A stretch of 42,025 nt of DNA, taken from DATIUV01 sp049322755. Lineage in GTDB: Bacteria > Pseudomonadota > Gammaproteobacteria > Burkholderiales > UBA6910. A program made the position numbers and the translations under genes. The notes under the pieces are model-generated. The model ran no database searches. It was not told the origin of the DNA and was given only the letters and a program-made list of their open reading frames with translations. The stretch covers positions 1 to 42,025 of the forward strand of contig JBMOQX010000060.1 of the NCBI GenBank assembly GCA_049322755.1, read 5' to 3'. Positions 30,180-39,540 of the stretch are shown piece by piece; the first letter of the stretch is position 1, and each line of letters starts with the position of its first letter.

Positions 30180-30719
30180 TCAGATCAGGTAGAACACCCG
30201 CGGCCGCGTGCCCGCCTCGGGCAGCAGGGTGTGGAACTTGCGGGTGCGCAGCAGCCGGCTCACGTTGCTCGCCGGGTCGTCCAGGTTGCCGAAATGCATG
30301 CAGTGGGTCGGGCACACCGACACGCAGGCGGGATCCTTGCCCTCCTTCACCCGGTGGTCGCAGAACGTGCACTTGTCGGCATAGCCATCGGGGTGGATAT
30401 AACGCGCGCCGTACGGGCACGCGGCGACGCAGGCCTTGCAGCCGATGCACTTGTTGGCGGTCACCTTGACGATGCCGCCCAGGTCGGAGATGTGGCTCGC
30501 GCCGGTGGAGCAGCAGTACACGCACGGCGGGTTGTCGCAGTGGTTGCAGCGCTCCGAGCGGATTTCCATGGTCAGGCTCGGGAAAGTGCCCCGCACCACC
30601 GTGGTGATCCAGTCCCGCGCATACCCGTGGGGAACGTCGTTCTCCGTCTGGCACGCCACCACGCAGTCCTTGCACCCCACGCAGCGCAGGGTGTCGATCA
30701 CCATTCCGTAGCGTGCCAT
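30180..30719 (-). CDS. Four-cluster iron-sulfur electron-transfer subunit (PsrB/PhsB type)
   Basis: A 179-residue ferredoxin-like subunit with 16 cluster cysteines in four groups: CVGCKDCVVAC (C13, C16, C19, C23), CNHCDNPPCVYC, CIGCKACVAACP and CTFC...CVSVCPTHC. It would carry electrons between the membrane subunit and the molybdenum subunit on the periplasmic side. It has no own signal peptide, so it should be co-exported with the Tat-dependent catalytic subunit. The gene starts 1 base after the catalytic subunit stop. Confidence 0.95.
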   Translation of the reverse strand: MARYGMVIDTLRCVGCKDCVVACQTENDVPHGYARDWITTVVRGTFPSLTMEIRSERCNHCDNPPCVYCCSTGASHISDLGGIVKVTANKCIGCKACVAACPYGARYIHPDGYADKCTFCDHRVKEGKDPACVSVCPTHCMHFGNLDDPASNVSRLLRTRKFHTLLPEAGTRPRVFYLI

Positions 30720-30720
30720 C

Positions 30721-32919
30721 TCACGCCTCCTTCACGAACGTCACGAAGTTGCTGTGAATGCTGGTGCCGCCCATGAGCGGGTCCACCTTGTAGCGGGTGG
30801 TGAGCTCGGCCACGCTGGCGCCCTGCTGGCCGCCGCCCCTGAGCAGCGGGTTGTTGTGGCCGAAGCCGTACACCATGTAGACGCAGTCCGGGCGGATCTG
30901 CTGCGTCGCCTTGACCCGCACCGGCGCGCTCACCACGTCGTCCTGGTTCTTCAGTTTCACCCGCTCCCCGCCCTTGAGCCCCAATTCCTTCGCCAGGGCG
31001 GCGTTGACCCACACCTCGCTCGCCGGCATCAGGTCGGCGAGGAACGGGTTGCTCTGGGTGCGGCTGAAGGTGTGCACCGGCGCGCGCCCGGTGATGAGCC
31101 GGTAGTAGCCCGGCGGTGCGGCGTCCGGCGGCGTGTACTTCGGCACCGGGTCGAAGCCCTTCTCCTTGAGCTCGTGGGAATAGAAGATCACCTTGCCCGA
31201 CTCGGTGGCGAACTCCAACTCCAGGCCGTCCTCGACGTAGACCGGAGCGCCGCCGGCGACGATGGTGCCCTGCCGCTTGAGTTCGTCCCAGCCGTGGCCG
31301 GCCGCCTTGACGCGGGTCGACAGGTATTCCTCCATGTCCTTCCACGGGAAGTACTCGCCGACGCCGAGCCGGCTCGCCAGCTCCTTGGCGATCCACCATG
31401 CGGGCTTCTGGTCGTGGGGCGCCTTCACCACCGGCTGGCGCAACGACATCCAGCCCTTGCGGCCCCAGCCGACGAACAGGTCGTCGTGGCGCTCGAGGAA
31501 CGTGGTATCGGGCAGCACCACGTCCGCGTAGGCGGCGATGTTGCTGGGCATGGTGTCGATCACCACCAGCAGGTCCAGGTTGTCGATCGCCTCAAGCGTC
31601 TCCTGCGCCCCGGGCAGCGCGTGCAGCAGGTCGGTGGCGTACACCACCCACGCCTTGATCGGATAGGGCTTGCCGGTGAGGGTCGCCTCGCGGATGGCGG
31701 TGGTGACTCCCTCGCCCATGTCCGCGAACGGATAGGCGATGTCGCGCGCGAAGACCGGCTTGGCAGCCGGCTTCGGCGGCTTGGGCGCCGGGTACGGCGG
31801 CACTTTCATCGACGTCGAGACGTAGAAACCGCCCTTGCGACCCCAGTTGCCCATCAGCATGTTGAGCAGCGCGATCGCCCGCGAGCGCTGGGTGTCGTCG
31901 CCGTTCCAGACCACGCGGCGCCCCGGGTGGATGATGGTGCGCGGCGCATGGCTGGAGAATTCGCGCGCGGTGATCCGGATCAGGTGGGCGTCGACGCCGG
32001 TCTCCTGCGCCGCCCACTCCGGCGTCGCGTCCTTGATCTCGGCGGCGAACTCCTCGAAGCCCTCGCCGTGCTCCTCGACGAACGCCTTGTTGTAACGGCC
32101 TTCGGTGACGATGACGTTCATCCACGCCAGGATCAGCGCCAGGTCGGTGCCGGGCCTGATCGGGAGCCAGTGCCGCGCCTTGCTGGCGGCCACCGAGTAG
32201 CGCGGGTCGACGACGATGATGGGCACGCCGCGCCCGACGCAGTCGGCGAGCTCCTGCACGTGACTGTTGTGCATGTTCTCGCCCAGATGCGAGCCGATCA
32301 GCACCAGGCAGTCGGTGTGGGCGAAGTCGATCGGCTCCGGCGAGCCCAGGCCTTCGCCGATGGTGAGTTCCCAGCCCACGTCGCGCGGGCCTTTGCACTG
32401 GGCGAACGACGGCAGGCCGACGTTGACCACGCCGTACGCCTGCATGGCCTGGCGCAGGAAGCTGCCGCCGGCGCCGTGGGTCAGCAGCGCGATCGATTCG
32501 GGGCCGTACTTGTCCTTGATGGCCTTGAGCCTGGCCGCGGTCTCGTCGAGCGCCTGCTCCCACGTCGCGGTGGCCCACTCGGCCTGGCCGCGCGCGTTCT
32601 TGCGCATCAGCGGCTTCTGCAGGCGGTTGGGATCGGTATGGGCGCCCACGCCGCCGGTGCCGCGGGGGCACAGCCGGCCGCGGGACTGGGGGTCCACCGG
32701 ATTGCCTTCCAGCTTCCACAGGCGGCCGTCGCGCACGTAGGCAAACTCGCCGCACTTCCAGAAGCACATCTCGCAGAACGTGGGGATCACCTCCACCTGC
32801 GCGGCGGCGGGTTTGCTGCCAAGACCCAGTGCCGAGAGCGGCAGGAACTGGGACGCGACGCCGGCGCCGAAGGTGGCGCCGGAGATTTTCAGGAACTGGC
32901 GGCGGGTGACAGGTCGCAT
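30721..32919 (-). CDS. Tat-exported molybdopterin oxidoreductase, PsrA/PhsA (polysulfide/thiosulfate reductase) group
   Basis: A 732-residue catalytic subunit. The Tat signal TRRQFLKIS is at residues 5-13. The [4Fe-4S] site is C49-x2-C52-x3-C56-x27-C84. C175 in LPSFAQCKGP is the likely molybdenum ligand, as cysteine is in PsrA. Later regions include VLIGSHLGENMHNSHVQELA (guanine dinucleotide binding) and the C-terminal dinucleotide-binding domain with HTFSRTQSNPFLADL. Polysulfide, thiosulfate, sulfite or tetrathionate are all possible substrates; arsenate cannot be excluded. The YeeE/YedE genes at the end of the operon favour a sulfur substrate. It is the first gene after an FNR-like promoter. 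Confidence 0.93.
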   Translation of the reverse strand: MRPVTRRQFLKISGATFGAGVASQFLPLSALGLGSKPAAAQVEVIPTFCEMCFWKCGEFAYVRDGRLWKLEGNPVDPQSRGRLCPRGTGGVGAHTDPNRLQKPLMRKNARGQAEWATATWEQALDETAARLKAIKDKYGPESIALLTHGAGGSFLRQAMQAYGVVNVGLPSFAQCKGPRDVGWELTIGEGLGSPEPIDFAHTDCLVLIGSHLGENMHNSHVQELADCVGRGVPIIVVDPRYSVAASKARHWLPIRPGTDLALILAWMNVIVTEGRYNKAFVEEHGEGFEEFAAEIKDATPEWAAQETGVDAHLIRITAREFSSHAPRTIIHPGRRVVWNGDDTQRSRAIALLNMLMGNWGRKGGFYVSTSMKVPPYPAPKPPKPAAKPVFARDIAYPFADMGEGVTTAIREATLTGKPYPIKAWVVYATDLLHALPGAQETLEAIDNLDLLVVIDTMPSNIAAYADVVLPDTTFLERHDDLFVGWGRKGWMSLRQPVVKAPHDQKPAWWIAKELASRLGVGEYFPWKDMEEYLSTRVKAAGHGWDELKRQGTIVAGGAPVYVEDGLELEFATESGKVIFYSHELKEKGFDPVPKYTPPDAAPPGYYRLITGRAPVHTFSRTQSNPFLADLMPASEVWVNAALAKELGLKGGERVKLKNQDDVVSAPVRVKATQQIRPDCVYMVYGFGHNNPLLRGGGQQGASVAELTTRYKVDPLMGGTSIHSNFVTFVKEA

Positions 32920-32997
32920 GGACGGACTCCGGTCGACGGAACTCGCCGTCCCGCGCCGGCAGGCTATCGCCCGAAACGGCGCGGGACGCTCACCGCC

Positions 32998-33039
32998 ATT
33001 AAACCGTCCGGCGTCCGCGTCCGTTCTGATCTATATCAA
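32998..33039 (-). promoter_or_regulatory. Class II FNR/CRP-family promoter of the molybdoenzyme operon
   Basis: On the minus strand TTGATATAGATCAG (33039-33026) matches the FNR dyad TTGAT-N4-ATCAA with one mismatch. A -10 TTTAAT (33003-32998) lies about 32 bases from its centre, the class II geometry. The start codon follows 79 bases further on. Confidence 0.62.
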
Positions 33040-33106
33040 GGTTGGCTAATATTCCCCTGCGAACCGAGGGGAGAAGCGCCTCGGGACCCGCCGGCCCCGT
33101 CGCGGG

Positions 33107-34870
33107 CTAACGGCGCGCCAAGCGCTTGAAGTCGGCATGGCGCCAGGCGGCGCGGAGCCGCTCGCGCGCGGCGCTCGCATCGGCCTCGCGCCCCTGCTGC
33201 TCAAGGCTTTCCGCGAGCCCCCGCAGCGCCCAGCCATTCTCGGGATGGCGCGCCAGATCGTCGCGGAACACCGCTTCGGCGTCGCCCGGACGGCCGGCGG
33301 CCAGCAGCGCCGCGCCCAGCCGATGCCGCGTCGGCGCCGCCCAGGCCGGCGGCTCGTTGTCCTCCAGCCGGTCTTCCAACGCGGCGGCGGCGCGCAGCGC
33401 CGTGACCGCGGCATCGGCACGCCCTTCCGCCAGGGCGATTTCCCCCTCCAGAACCTTCACGCCCACGGCCAGAAGTTCGGCCAGCGAATCGATGCCCTTG
33501 AGGCGCAGGTCCTCGAGCCGGGGATCGCCCGCCGCGGCTCGCAGTGCCGAGGCCTCGGCCCGCGCCCGCGCCGGCTCGCCGGTGCGCGCCAGCGCCACGC
33601 CGCGGGCAAAACGCCAGACGCCACCGGGGTACGCCGACTCCCCCGGCGGCGGCGGTGCGGCCAGAATCTCCGGCCAGCGCTCGAAGCGCACCCGGGCGAA
33701 CAGGGGCAGCGCGCGGAAGTAGTCGTTGGAGCCGGCGCGCCCGAAAGGCTGCTCCGGCGCCGCCGCCACGGCCGCCAGCCGGTCGGCGGCGGCAATCGCC
33801 AGCGCGCCGCGGCCCTCCATGCCGGCGGACGCCCACAGGAAATGATCATGGTGGGCAACGCGGCCCAGCGGCGCATAGCCCTGGGCGCGCAGCTGCTCCT
33901 CATACCAGCGGTCGGCGGCGTTGGCGCGCTCGTTGGCCAGCGTGGCGTCGTGGTAGCGGCCCACGCGCAGGTAGATGTGGGCCGGCATGTGCACCAGGTG
34001 ACCCGCCACCGGCACCAGCGCGCCGAGCCGATCGGCGGCGGGCAGCGCGCGCTCGGGATCGGGCGACTCCTCCAGCGCGTGAATATGGAAATGGTTGGCG
34101 GCCGGATGAGCCGGCGCCTTTTTCAGCACCGCCTCGAGCGCGGCCAGGATCGCCGGCGTGTCCGCGCGCGGCGAGCCGTCTTCCGCCCAGTAGTCCCACG
34201 GCGAGAGCACCATCAAGGCTTCCGCCCACAGCACGGCGGCGTCGAGGTCGTCGGGAAAGCGGCGCGTGACAGCGCCCATGGCATCGGCGTAACGGCGGTC
34301 GAGCGCGGCGCGGTCGGCCGCCACCTTCGGGCGCGCGGCTCCGCAGATCTCGGGCGCCGTGAGCGCGGCATTGCCGGCGGGCAGCGGCGCCGGCAGCGGG
34401 CCATCGACGCCGTAACGCAGGGCCAGCGCCTCGATGTAGGTCCGCTCCCGCGGCGTCGCCCCGCCCGCCAGCGCCAGCGCGCGCGCGGCGTGCCGCCGCG
34501 CCTCGGCCTGCGCCGCTGCGCTCATCTCGTTGTTGACGTTGGGGCCGAGGGTGAGCGCGATGCCCCATTCGCACATCGCGCAGCGGGGATCGAGCCGCGC
34601 CGCTTCGCGAAACGAGCGCCCGGCCTCGGGGTAATCGAACGCCCAGTAGAGCAGCAGTCCCTGGTCGAAGTAGCGCTGCGCCAGCGGCGCCTGGGTGGAA
34701 ACGGGGTGCGTGTGGCGGCCCATGCCCTCCAGCAGCGGCGCGCCGGCCAGCGCGCTCGACGCCGCCAGCAGCAGCGCCGCGGCGGCGAGCGCGGCGCGGC
34801 GGATGCGCGCCCCCAGGGCCCCGCGAAGCCGAGAGTGCGCAGGGACGGGCCGGGTGTGGCGGCGGTTCAT
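33107..34870 (-). CDS. Exported TPR-repeat protein, unknown function
   Basis: A 587-residue protein with an N-terminal hydrophobic signal region (about 22-43, AALAAAALLLAASSALAG). The mature part is built of helical repeats; canonical TPR units are seen at about 66-100 (YFDQGLLLYWAFDYPEAGRS) and near the C-terminus (LGAALLAAGRPGDAEAVFRD and the following repeat). The central part has HFHIHALEES and MPAHIYLRVGRYHDA, typical of a family of large periplasmic TPR proteins without known activity. ATG 34870 is chosen because the signal follows; open frame upstream belongs to the antisense of glyQ. Confidence 0.85.
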   Translation of the reverse strand: MNRRHTRPVPAHSRLRGALGARIRRAALAAAALLLAASSALAGAPLLEGMGRHTHPVSTQAPLAQRYFDQGLLLYWAFDYPEAGRSFREAARLDPRCAMCEWGIALTLGPNVNNEMSAAAQAEARRHAARALALAGGATPRERTYIEALALRYGVDGPLPAPLPAGNAALTAPEICGAARPKVAADRAALDRRYADAMGAVTRRFPDDLDAAVLWAEALMVLSPWDYWAEDGSPRADTPAILAALEAVLKKAPAHPAANHFHIHALEESPDPERALPAADRLGALVPVAGHLVHMPAHIYLRVGRYHDATLANERANAADRWYEEQLRAQGYAPLGRVAHHDHFLWASAGMEGRGALAIAAADRLAAVAAAPEQPFGRAGSNDYFRALPLFARVRFERWPEILAAPPPPGESAYPGGVWRFARGVALARTGEPARARAEASALRAAAGDPRLEDLRLKGIDSLAELLAVGVKVLEGEIALAEGRADAAVTALRAAAALEDRLEDNEPPAWAAPTRHRLGAALLAAGRPGDAEAVFRDDLARHPENGWALRGLAESLEQQGREADASAARERLRAAWRHADFKRLARR

Positions 34871-35002
34871 GGGGCGCGGCACATGGGTACGAGCGCGGGA
34901 TTCTACGCGGGAGCAAGGCGGTGCCGAAATCCGGCCGCCGCGCGTGCGGCTATCGGCGGGGCCGCCGGAAAACGTAAAATAGCGGTTTTTCGGTTTTTCT
35001 CC

Positions 35003-35956
35003 ATGATCACGTTTCAGCAACTGATCCTGCGGCTGCAGCAATACTGGGACCGCCAGGGCTGCGTTTTGCTCCAGCCCTACGACATGGAAGTGGGCGCCGG
35101 CACCTTCCACACGGCCACCTTCCTGCGCGCCGTCGGCCCGGAGCCGTGGAAGGCGGCCTACGTCCAGCCCTCGCGCCGGCCCAAGGACGGCCGCTACGGC
35201 GAGAACCCGAACCGGCTGCAGCACTATTACCAATACCAGGTGGTGCTCAAGCCCTCGCCCACCGACATCCTCGACCTCTATCTCGACTCGCTGCGGGCCA
35301 TCGGCATCGACCCCCGGGAACACGACATCCGCTTCGTCGAGGACGACTGGGAATCGCCGACGCTGGGCGCCTGGGGCCTGGGCTGGGAAGTGTGGCTGAA
35401 CGGCATGGAGATCACCCAGTTCACCTATTTCCAGGAAGTCGGCGGCATCGCCTGCAAGCCCATCATGGGCGAGATCACCTACGGCCTGGAGCGCCTGGCG
35501 ATGTATCTGCAGGGCGTGGAAAGCGTCTACGAGCTGACCTGGACGCCGGGCGTCACCTACGGCGAGGTCTACCACCAGAACGAGGTGGAGCAGTCCACCT
35601 ACAACTTCGAGCAGGCCAACACCGAGGTGCTGTTCGAGCATTTCGTCCACTACGAGGCCGAGGCCAGGCGCCTGTTCGACGCAAAACTGGCGCTGCCCGG
35701 CTACGAAATGGTGATGAAGTGCTCCCACACCTTCAACCTGCTGGACGCCCGCGGCGCCATCTCGGTGACCGAGCGCGCCGCCTACATCGGCCGGGTGCGG
35801 GCGCTGGCGCGGATGGCGGCGCAGGCCTACTACGCGTCGCGCAAGGCGCTGGGGTTTCCAGGCGCCGCGCCGAACGCGGTGCAGGCCTTCCTTGCCGCCG
35901 ACGAACTGGAGGAAGTCCTGTCGCGGCGCAGCCTCGCGGCGGAGGCGGCGCGATGA
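35003..35956 (+). CDS. glyQ: Glycyl-tRNA synthetase alpha subunit
   Basis: A 317-residue class II synthetase subunit holding the aminoacylation site in the alpha2beta2 enzyme typical of most bacteria. It begins ITFQQLILRLQQYWDRQGC, and motif-type segments AYVQPSRRPKDGRYGENPNR, FVEDDWESPTLGAWGLGWEV and TYGLERLAMYLQG are intact. ATG 35003 is the start; a TAAAAT -10 candidate is at 34975-34980. The stop overlaps the start of glyS (ATGA). Confidence 0.98.
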   Translation: MITFQQLILRLQQYWDRQGCVLLQPYDMEVGAGTFHTATFLRAVGPEPWKAAYVQPSRRPKDGRYGENPNRLQHYYQYQVVLKPSPTDILDLYLDSLRAIGIDPREHDIRFVEDDWESPTLGAWGLGWEVWLNGMEITQFTYFQEVGGIACKPIMGEITYGLERLAMYLQGVESVYELTWTPGVTYGEVYHQNEVEQSTYNFEQANTEVLFEHFVHYEAEARRLFDAKLALPGYEMVMKCSHTFNLLDARGAISVTERAAYIGRVRALARMAAQAYYASRKALGFPGAAPNAVQAFLAADELEEVLSRRSLAAEAAR

Positions 35957-38049
35957 GCACCGGCATGCTGCTGGTGGAGCTATTCACCGAAGAGCTGCCG
36001 CCGAAGGCGCTGAAGACGCTGGGCGAGGCGTTCGCCGCCACGCTGCGCGACGGACTGGCTGCGCGCGAGTTCCTGGACAGGGGCAGCGAACTCGCGTGGT
36101 ACGCGACTCCGCGGCGGCTGGCGGCGCGGATCACGAAGGTGCGCGGCAAGTCTCCGGACCAACCCCGGGAGCGCGCGCTGGTGCCGGCCAACGTCGGCTT
36201 CGACGCCTCCGGGCAGCCGACGCCGGCGCTGCTGAAGAAGCTGGAAGCTCTCGGCGCCAGCGCGGCTGATCTCGACAAGGTGAAGCGCACCCAGGACGGC
36301 AGGATCGAGAAGCTGTTCCTGGTGGACGTGGCGTCCGGGCAGCCGCTGCCAAACGGCGTGCAGGCGGCGCTCGAGGAAGCGATCGAGCGGCTGCCGATCC
36401 CCAAGATCATGACCTACCAGCTGGACGACGGACTCACCACGGTCAAGTTCGTGCGCCCGGCCCACGGCCTGGCGGTGCTGTGGGGCGGCGAGCGGCTGCC
36501 GGTGACCGCCCTGGGGCTCGAGTCGGGCCGCACGACCCACGGCCACCGTTTCCTCGGCAGCGCCGACATCGACCTCGCCCACGCCGGCGAATACGAGGAC
36601 AGGCTCGAGCGCGAAGGCAAGGTGATTGCCTCGTTCGCCAAGCGCCGCGCAGCGATCGAAGCGCAGCTCAAGGCGAAGGCCGCCGAGCTGAACGCGGTTC
36701 TCGATCACGACGACGCGCTGCTGGACGAGGTCACCGCGCTGGTGGAGTGGCCGGTGGTGTACGTCGCCAGCTTCGAGCGCGAGTTCCTGGCGGTGCCGCA
36801 GGAATGCCTGATCCTCACGATGCGCACCAACCAGAAGTACTTCCCCCTGTTCGACGCCCGGGGCAAGTTGACCGAGAAGTTCCTGGTGGTGTCCAACATG
36901 GAAGCCGCCGATCCGGCCAACATCGTCGACGGCAACCGCCGGGTGGTGCGGCCGCGGCTCGCCGATGCGCGCTTCTTCTACGACACGGACCGCAAGGAGC
37001 GGCTGGCGGCGCGGGTGCCGCGCCTGGCCGGCGTGGTCTACCACAACAAGCTCGGCAGTCAGCTCCAGCGCGTCCAGCGGATCCAGAAGCTCGCGGGCGA
37101 GATCGCCGCGATGCTGCACGCCGATCAGGCGGCCGCCGAGCGCGCAGCCTGGCTCGCCAAGGCGGACCTGGTGACGGGAATGGTGGGCGAGTTTCCCGAG
37201 CTGCAGGGGATCATGGGCCGCTACTACGCGCTGCACGACGGCGAGCCGCCCGCGGTGGCCGACGCCATCGAGCAGCACTACTGGCCGCGTTTCGCCAACG
37301 ACCGCCTGCCGGAGGGCAACGTGGCGGCCGCCGTGGCGCTGGCCGACAAGCTGGAGACGCTGGTGGGCATTTTCGGCATCGGGCTCCAACCCACCGGCGA
37401 CAAGGATCCGTACGCGCTGCGCCGCGCCGCGGTGGGCGTGCTGCGCATCCTCTCCGAGCGTGCTTTGCCGCTGGACCTGCCGCGGCTGCTGCAGATCGCG
37501 CACAACCAGTTCCCGCGCGAGACCGTGGCCGACAGCGTCACGGTCGACGTCTACGAGTTCATGCTGGAGCGGCTGCGCCAGGTGCTGCGCGGCCAGGGCT
37601 ACGGCGTCGACGAGGTGGAGGCGGTGGTGAGCCAGCGTCCGGCGCGCATCGACCTGGTGGTGCCGCGGCTCGCGGCGGTGCGCGCGTTCCGCAAGCTCCC
37701 GGAGGCGGAGAGCCTGGCGGCGGCCAACAAGCGCATCCAGAACATCCTCAAGAAGGCCGACGCCGCCGCCGCCGAGCCGGACATGTCGCTGATGCAGGAG
37801 GCGGCGGAGAAGAACCTGTTCGCCGCCACCGCCCGGCTGGACCCGGTGGTGGATTCGCTGCTGGAGAACGGCGACTACACCGACGCGCTGTGCGCGCTGG
37901 CGCAGGTGCGCGGCGAGGTCGACGCCTTCTTCGACCAGGTGATGGTGATGACCGACGAGCCGCTGATCCGCGCCAACCGCCTGGCGCTGCTCACGCGGCT
38001 GTCGCGGATGATGAACCAGGTGGCCGACATCGCCAAGCTGGCCTCATAA
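35953..38049 (+). CDS. glyS: Glycyl-tRNA synthetase beta subunit
   Basis: A 698-residue subunit that binds tRNA-Gly and completes the enzyme with GlyQ. It begins LLVELFTEELPPKALKTLGE. Later family segments include GHRFLG, VVYVASFEREFLAVPQECLI, the HD-like region ADLVTGMVGEFPELQGIMGR and YYALHDGE, and the C-terminal DALR-type anticodon-binding part (VRGEVDAFFDQVMVM). Length is normal. Co-translated with glyQ. Confidence 0.98.
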   Translation: MSTGMLLVELFTEELPPKALKTLGEAFAATLRDGLAAREFLDRGSELAWYATPRRLAARITKVRGKSPDQPRERALVPANVGFDASGQPTPALLKKLEALGASAADLDKVKRTQDGRIEKLFLVDVASGQPLPNGVQAALEEAIERLPIPKIMTYQLDDGLTTVKFVRPAHGLAVLWGGERLPVTALGLESGRTTHGHRFLGSADIDLAHAGEYEDRLEREGKVIASFAKRRAAIEAQLKAKAAELNAVLDHDDALLDEVTALVEWPVVYVASFEREFLAVPQECLILTMRTNQKYFPLFDARGKLTEKFLVVSNMEAADPANIVDGNRRVVRPRLADARFFYDTDRKERLAARVPRLAGVVYHNKLGSQLQRVQRIQKLAGEIAAMLHADQAAAERAAWLAKADLVTGMVGEFPELQGIMGRYYALHDGEPPAVADAIEQHYWPRFANDRLPEGNVAAAVALADKLETLVGIFGIGLQPTGDKDPYALRRAAVGVLRILSERALPLDLPRLLQIAHNQFPRETVADSVTVDVYEFMLERLRQVLRGQGYGVDEVEAVVSQRPARIDLVVPRLAAVRAFRKLPEAESLAAANKRIQNILKKADAAAAEPDMSLMQEAAEKNLFAATARLDPVVDSLLENGDYTDALCALAQVRGEVDAFFDQVMVMTDEPLIRANRLALLTRLSRMMNQVADIAKLAS

Positions 38050-38244
38050 TTGGCGTTGTGGCGGACCTCGTGCTCAACCCGACCGTAAACCGTACCGCCC
38101 CGCCGCTTCTGCCTGGGGCAGTCTCCGTTCACGGCGGGTCGGCTTGACGGCGATGCAGATCGCAGGCGCGAATCCCGGCGGCGCCGTTCGCCACGGCGGC
38201 GCCCTTCTCCCCAACAACTCCCCCGCGTTATTTCGTTAAACAAC

Positions 38245-38799
38245 ATGCCCGATTTCACCCGCCCGAAACTCGTCATCCTCGACCGCGACGGCGTCATCAA
38301 CTTCGACAGCGCCAACTTCATCAAATCGCCCGAGGAGTGGCGGCCGGTTCCCGGCAGCCTGGAGGCCATCGCGCGCCTGAGCCAGGCCGGCTATCGCGTG
38401 GTGGTGGCCACCAACCAGTCGGGCGTCGGCCGCGGACTGCTGGACATGGCGACGCTGAACGCCATCCACGACAAGCTGCACAAGGCGGTGGCCGCCGCGG
38501 GCGGGCGCATCGACGCGCTGTTCTTCTGCCCGCACACGGCCGAGACCCGCTGCGCCTGCCGCAAGCCGCTGCCGGGAATGCTGGAGGAGATCGCGGCGCG
38601 CTACAACGCGGACCTGAAGGACGTGCCGGCCATCGGCGATTCGCGGCGGGACCTGGAAGCGGCGGTGGCGGTGGGCGCGCGGCCCATCCTGGTGCTCACC
38701 GGCAAGGGCGCTAAGACCCGCGAAGACGGCGGCCTGCCGAAGCACACCGAGGTCTATGCCGACCTGGCCGAGGCGGTGAACCGCCTGCTGGCGGCCTGA
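38245..38799 (+). CDS. gmhB: D-glycero-beta-D-manno-heptose-1,7-bisphosphate 7-phosphatase
   Basis: A 184-residue HAD phosphatase in ADP-heptose synthesis for the LPS core. The nucleophile motif is ILDRDGVIN (D13, D15), then VVATNQSGVGRG, and the zinc-binding loop FCPHTAETRCACRKP with His and Cys ligands. Motif IV is PAIGDSRRDLEAAVAVGA. Length is normal. Placement after glyQS and before plsC is common in betaproteobacteria. The 195 bases between glyS and this gene show no clear terminator; the ATG at 38245 lacks a good ribosome site. Confidence 0.95.
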   Translation: MPDFTRPKLVILDRDGVINFDSANFIKSPEEWRPVPGSLEAIARLSQAGYRVVVATNQSGVGRGLLDMATLNAIHDKLHKAVAAAGGRIDALFFCPHTAETRCACRKPLPGMLEEIAARYNADLKDVPAIGDSRRDLEAAVAVGARPILVLTGKGAKTREDGGLPKHTEVYADLAEAVNRLLAA

Positions 38800-38816
38800 G
38801 CAGGCGCGCCCGGCGC

Positions 38817-39539
38817 ATGGACGCCCTGCGCTCGGCGCTGTTCCTGCTGGTGCAGCTGGTGACGACGCCGGTGTTCGGAATCATCGCGCTGCTGACCTTC
38901 CCGCTGCCGCGCTTCACCCGGCACTGGATCATCAGCCGCTGGTCGTTCCTGACGCTGTTCTTCGTGCGCAGCATCCTCGGCATCCGCTACCGGGTGCTGG
39001 GCCGCGAGAACATCCCGGAGCGCCCGTCCGTGATCCTGGCCAAGCACCAGTCGGCGTGGGAGACGCTGGCGTTCCAGGAGATCTTCCCGCCGCAGGTATG
39101 GGTGCTGAAGAAGAGCCTGCTCTCCATTCCCTTTCTCGGCTGGGGGCTGGCGATGATGAGCCCCATCGCCATCGACCGCAGCCGCGTGCGCGAAGCGATG
39201 AAGCACACGGTGGAGCTCGGCCGCCACCGGCTGGAGGCCGGCTTCTGGGTGGTGATCTTTCCCGAGGGTACGCGGGTGCGCCCGGGCGAGCGCGGAAGGT
39301 ACCGGACCGGCGGCGCCGCGCTGGCGGTGGGAACCGGCGCGCCGGTGGTGCCGGTGGCCCACAACGCCGGCCGATTCTGGCCGAAGAACTCGCTGGTCAA
39401 GCATCCCGGCACCGTCACCGTCAGCATCGGCCCGGCAATCGACACCCAGGGCCGCGACCCCGGCGACGTCATGCGCGAGGTCGAGGACTGGATCGAGGGC
39501 GAGATGGCGCGCATCGACCCGCCTGCCGCGCAGGCCTGA
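38817..39539 (+). CDS. plsC: 1-acyl-sn-glycerol-3-phosphate acyltransferase
   Basis: A 240-residue membrane-associated enzyme that makes phosphatidic acid by acylating lysophosphatidic acid. It has an N-terminal membrane anchor (about 5-30). The catalytic motif is LAKHQSAWET, an HX4E variant of the usual HX4D with H77 and E82; betaproteobacterial members often show this form. The glycerophosphate-binding motif is IFPEGTRVRPGE. It begins 17 bases after gmhB. Confidence 0.93.
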   Translation: MDALRSALFLLVQLVTTPVFGIIALLTFPLPRFTRHWIISRWSFLTLFFVRSILGIRYRVLGRENIPERPSVILAKHQSAWETLAFQEIFPPQVWVLKKSLLSIPFLGWGLAMMSPIAIDRSRVREAMKHTVELGRHRLEAGFWVVIFPEGTRVRPGERGRYRTGGAALAVGTGAPVVPVAHNAGRFWPKNSLVKHPGTVTVSIGPAIDTQGRDPGDVMREVEDWIEGEMARIDPPAAQA

Positions 39540-39540
39540 C

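Noticed and set aside
30754..33129. A 791-codon open frame on the plus strand
   Set aside because: It is exactly antisense to the molybdoenzyme genes, is rich in Val, His, Arg and Ala without any domain, and results from high GC third positions.
33137..35002. Long N-terminal extension in frame with glyQ
   Set aside because: It is antisense to the TPR gene; GlyQ homology starts at 35003.
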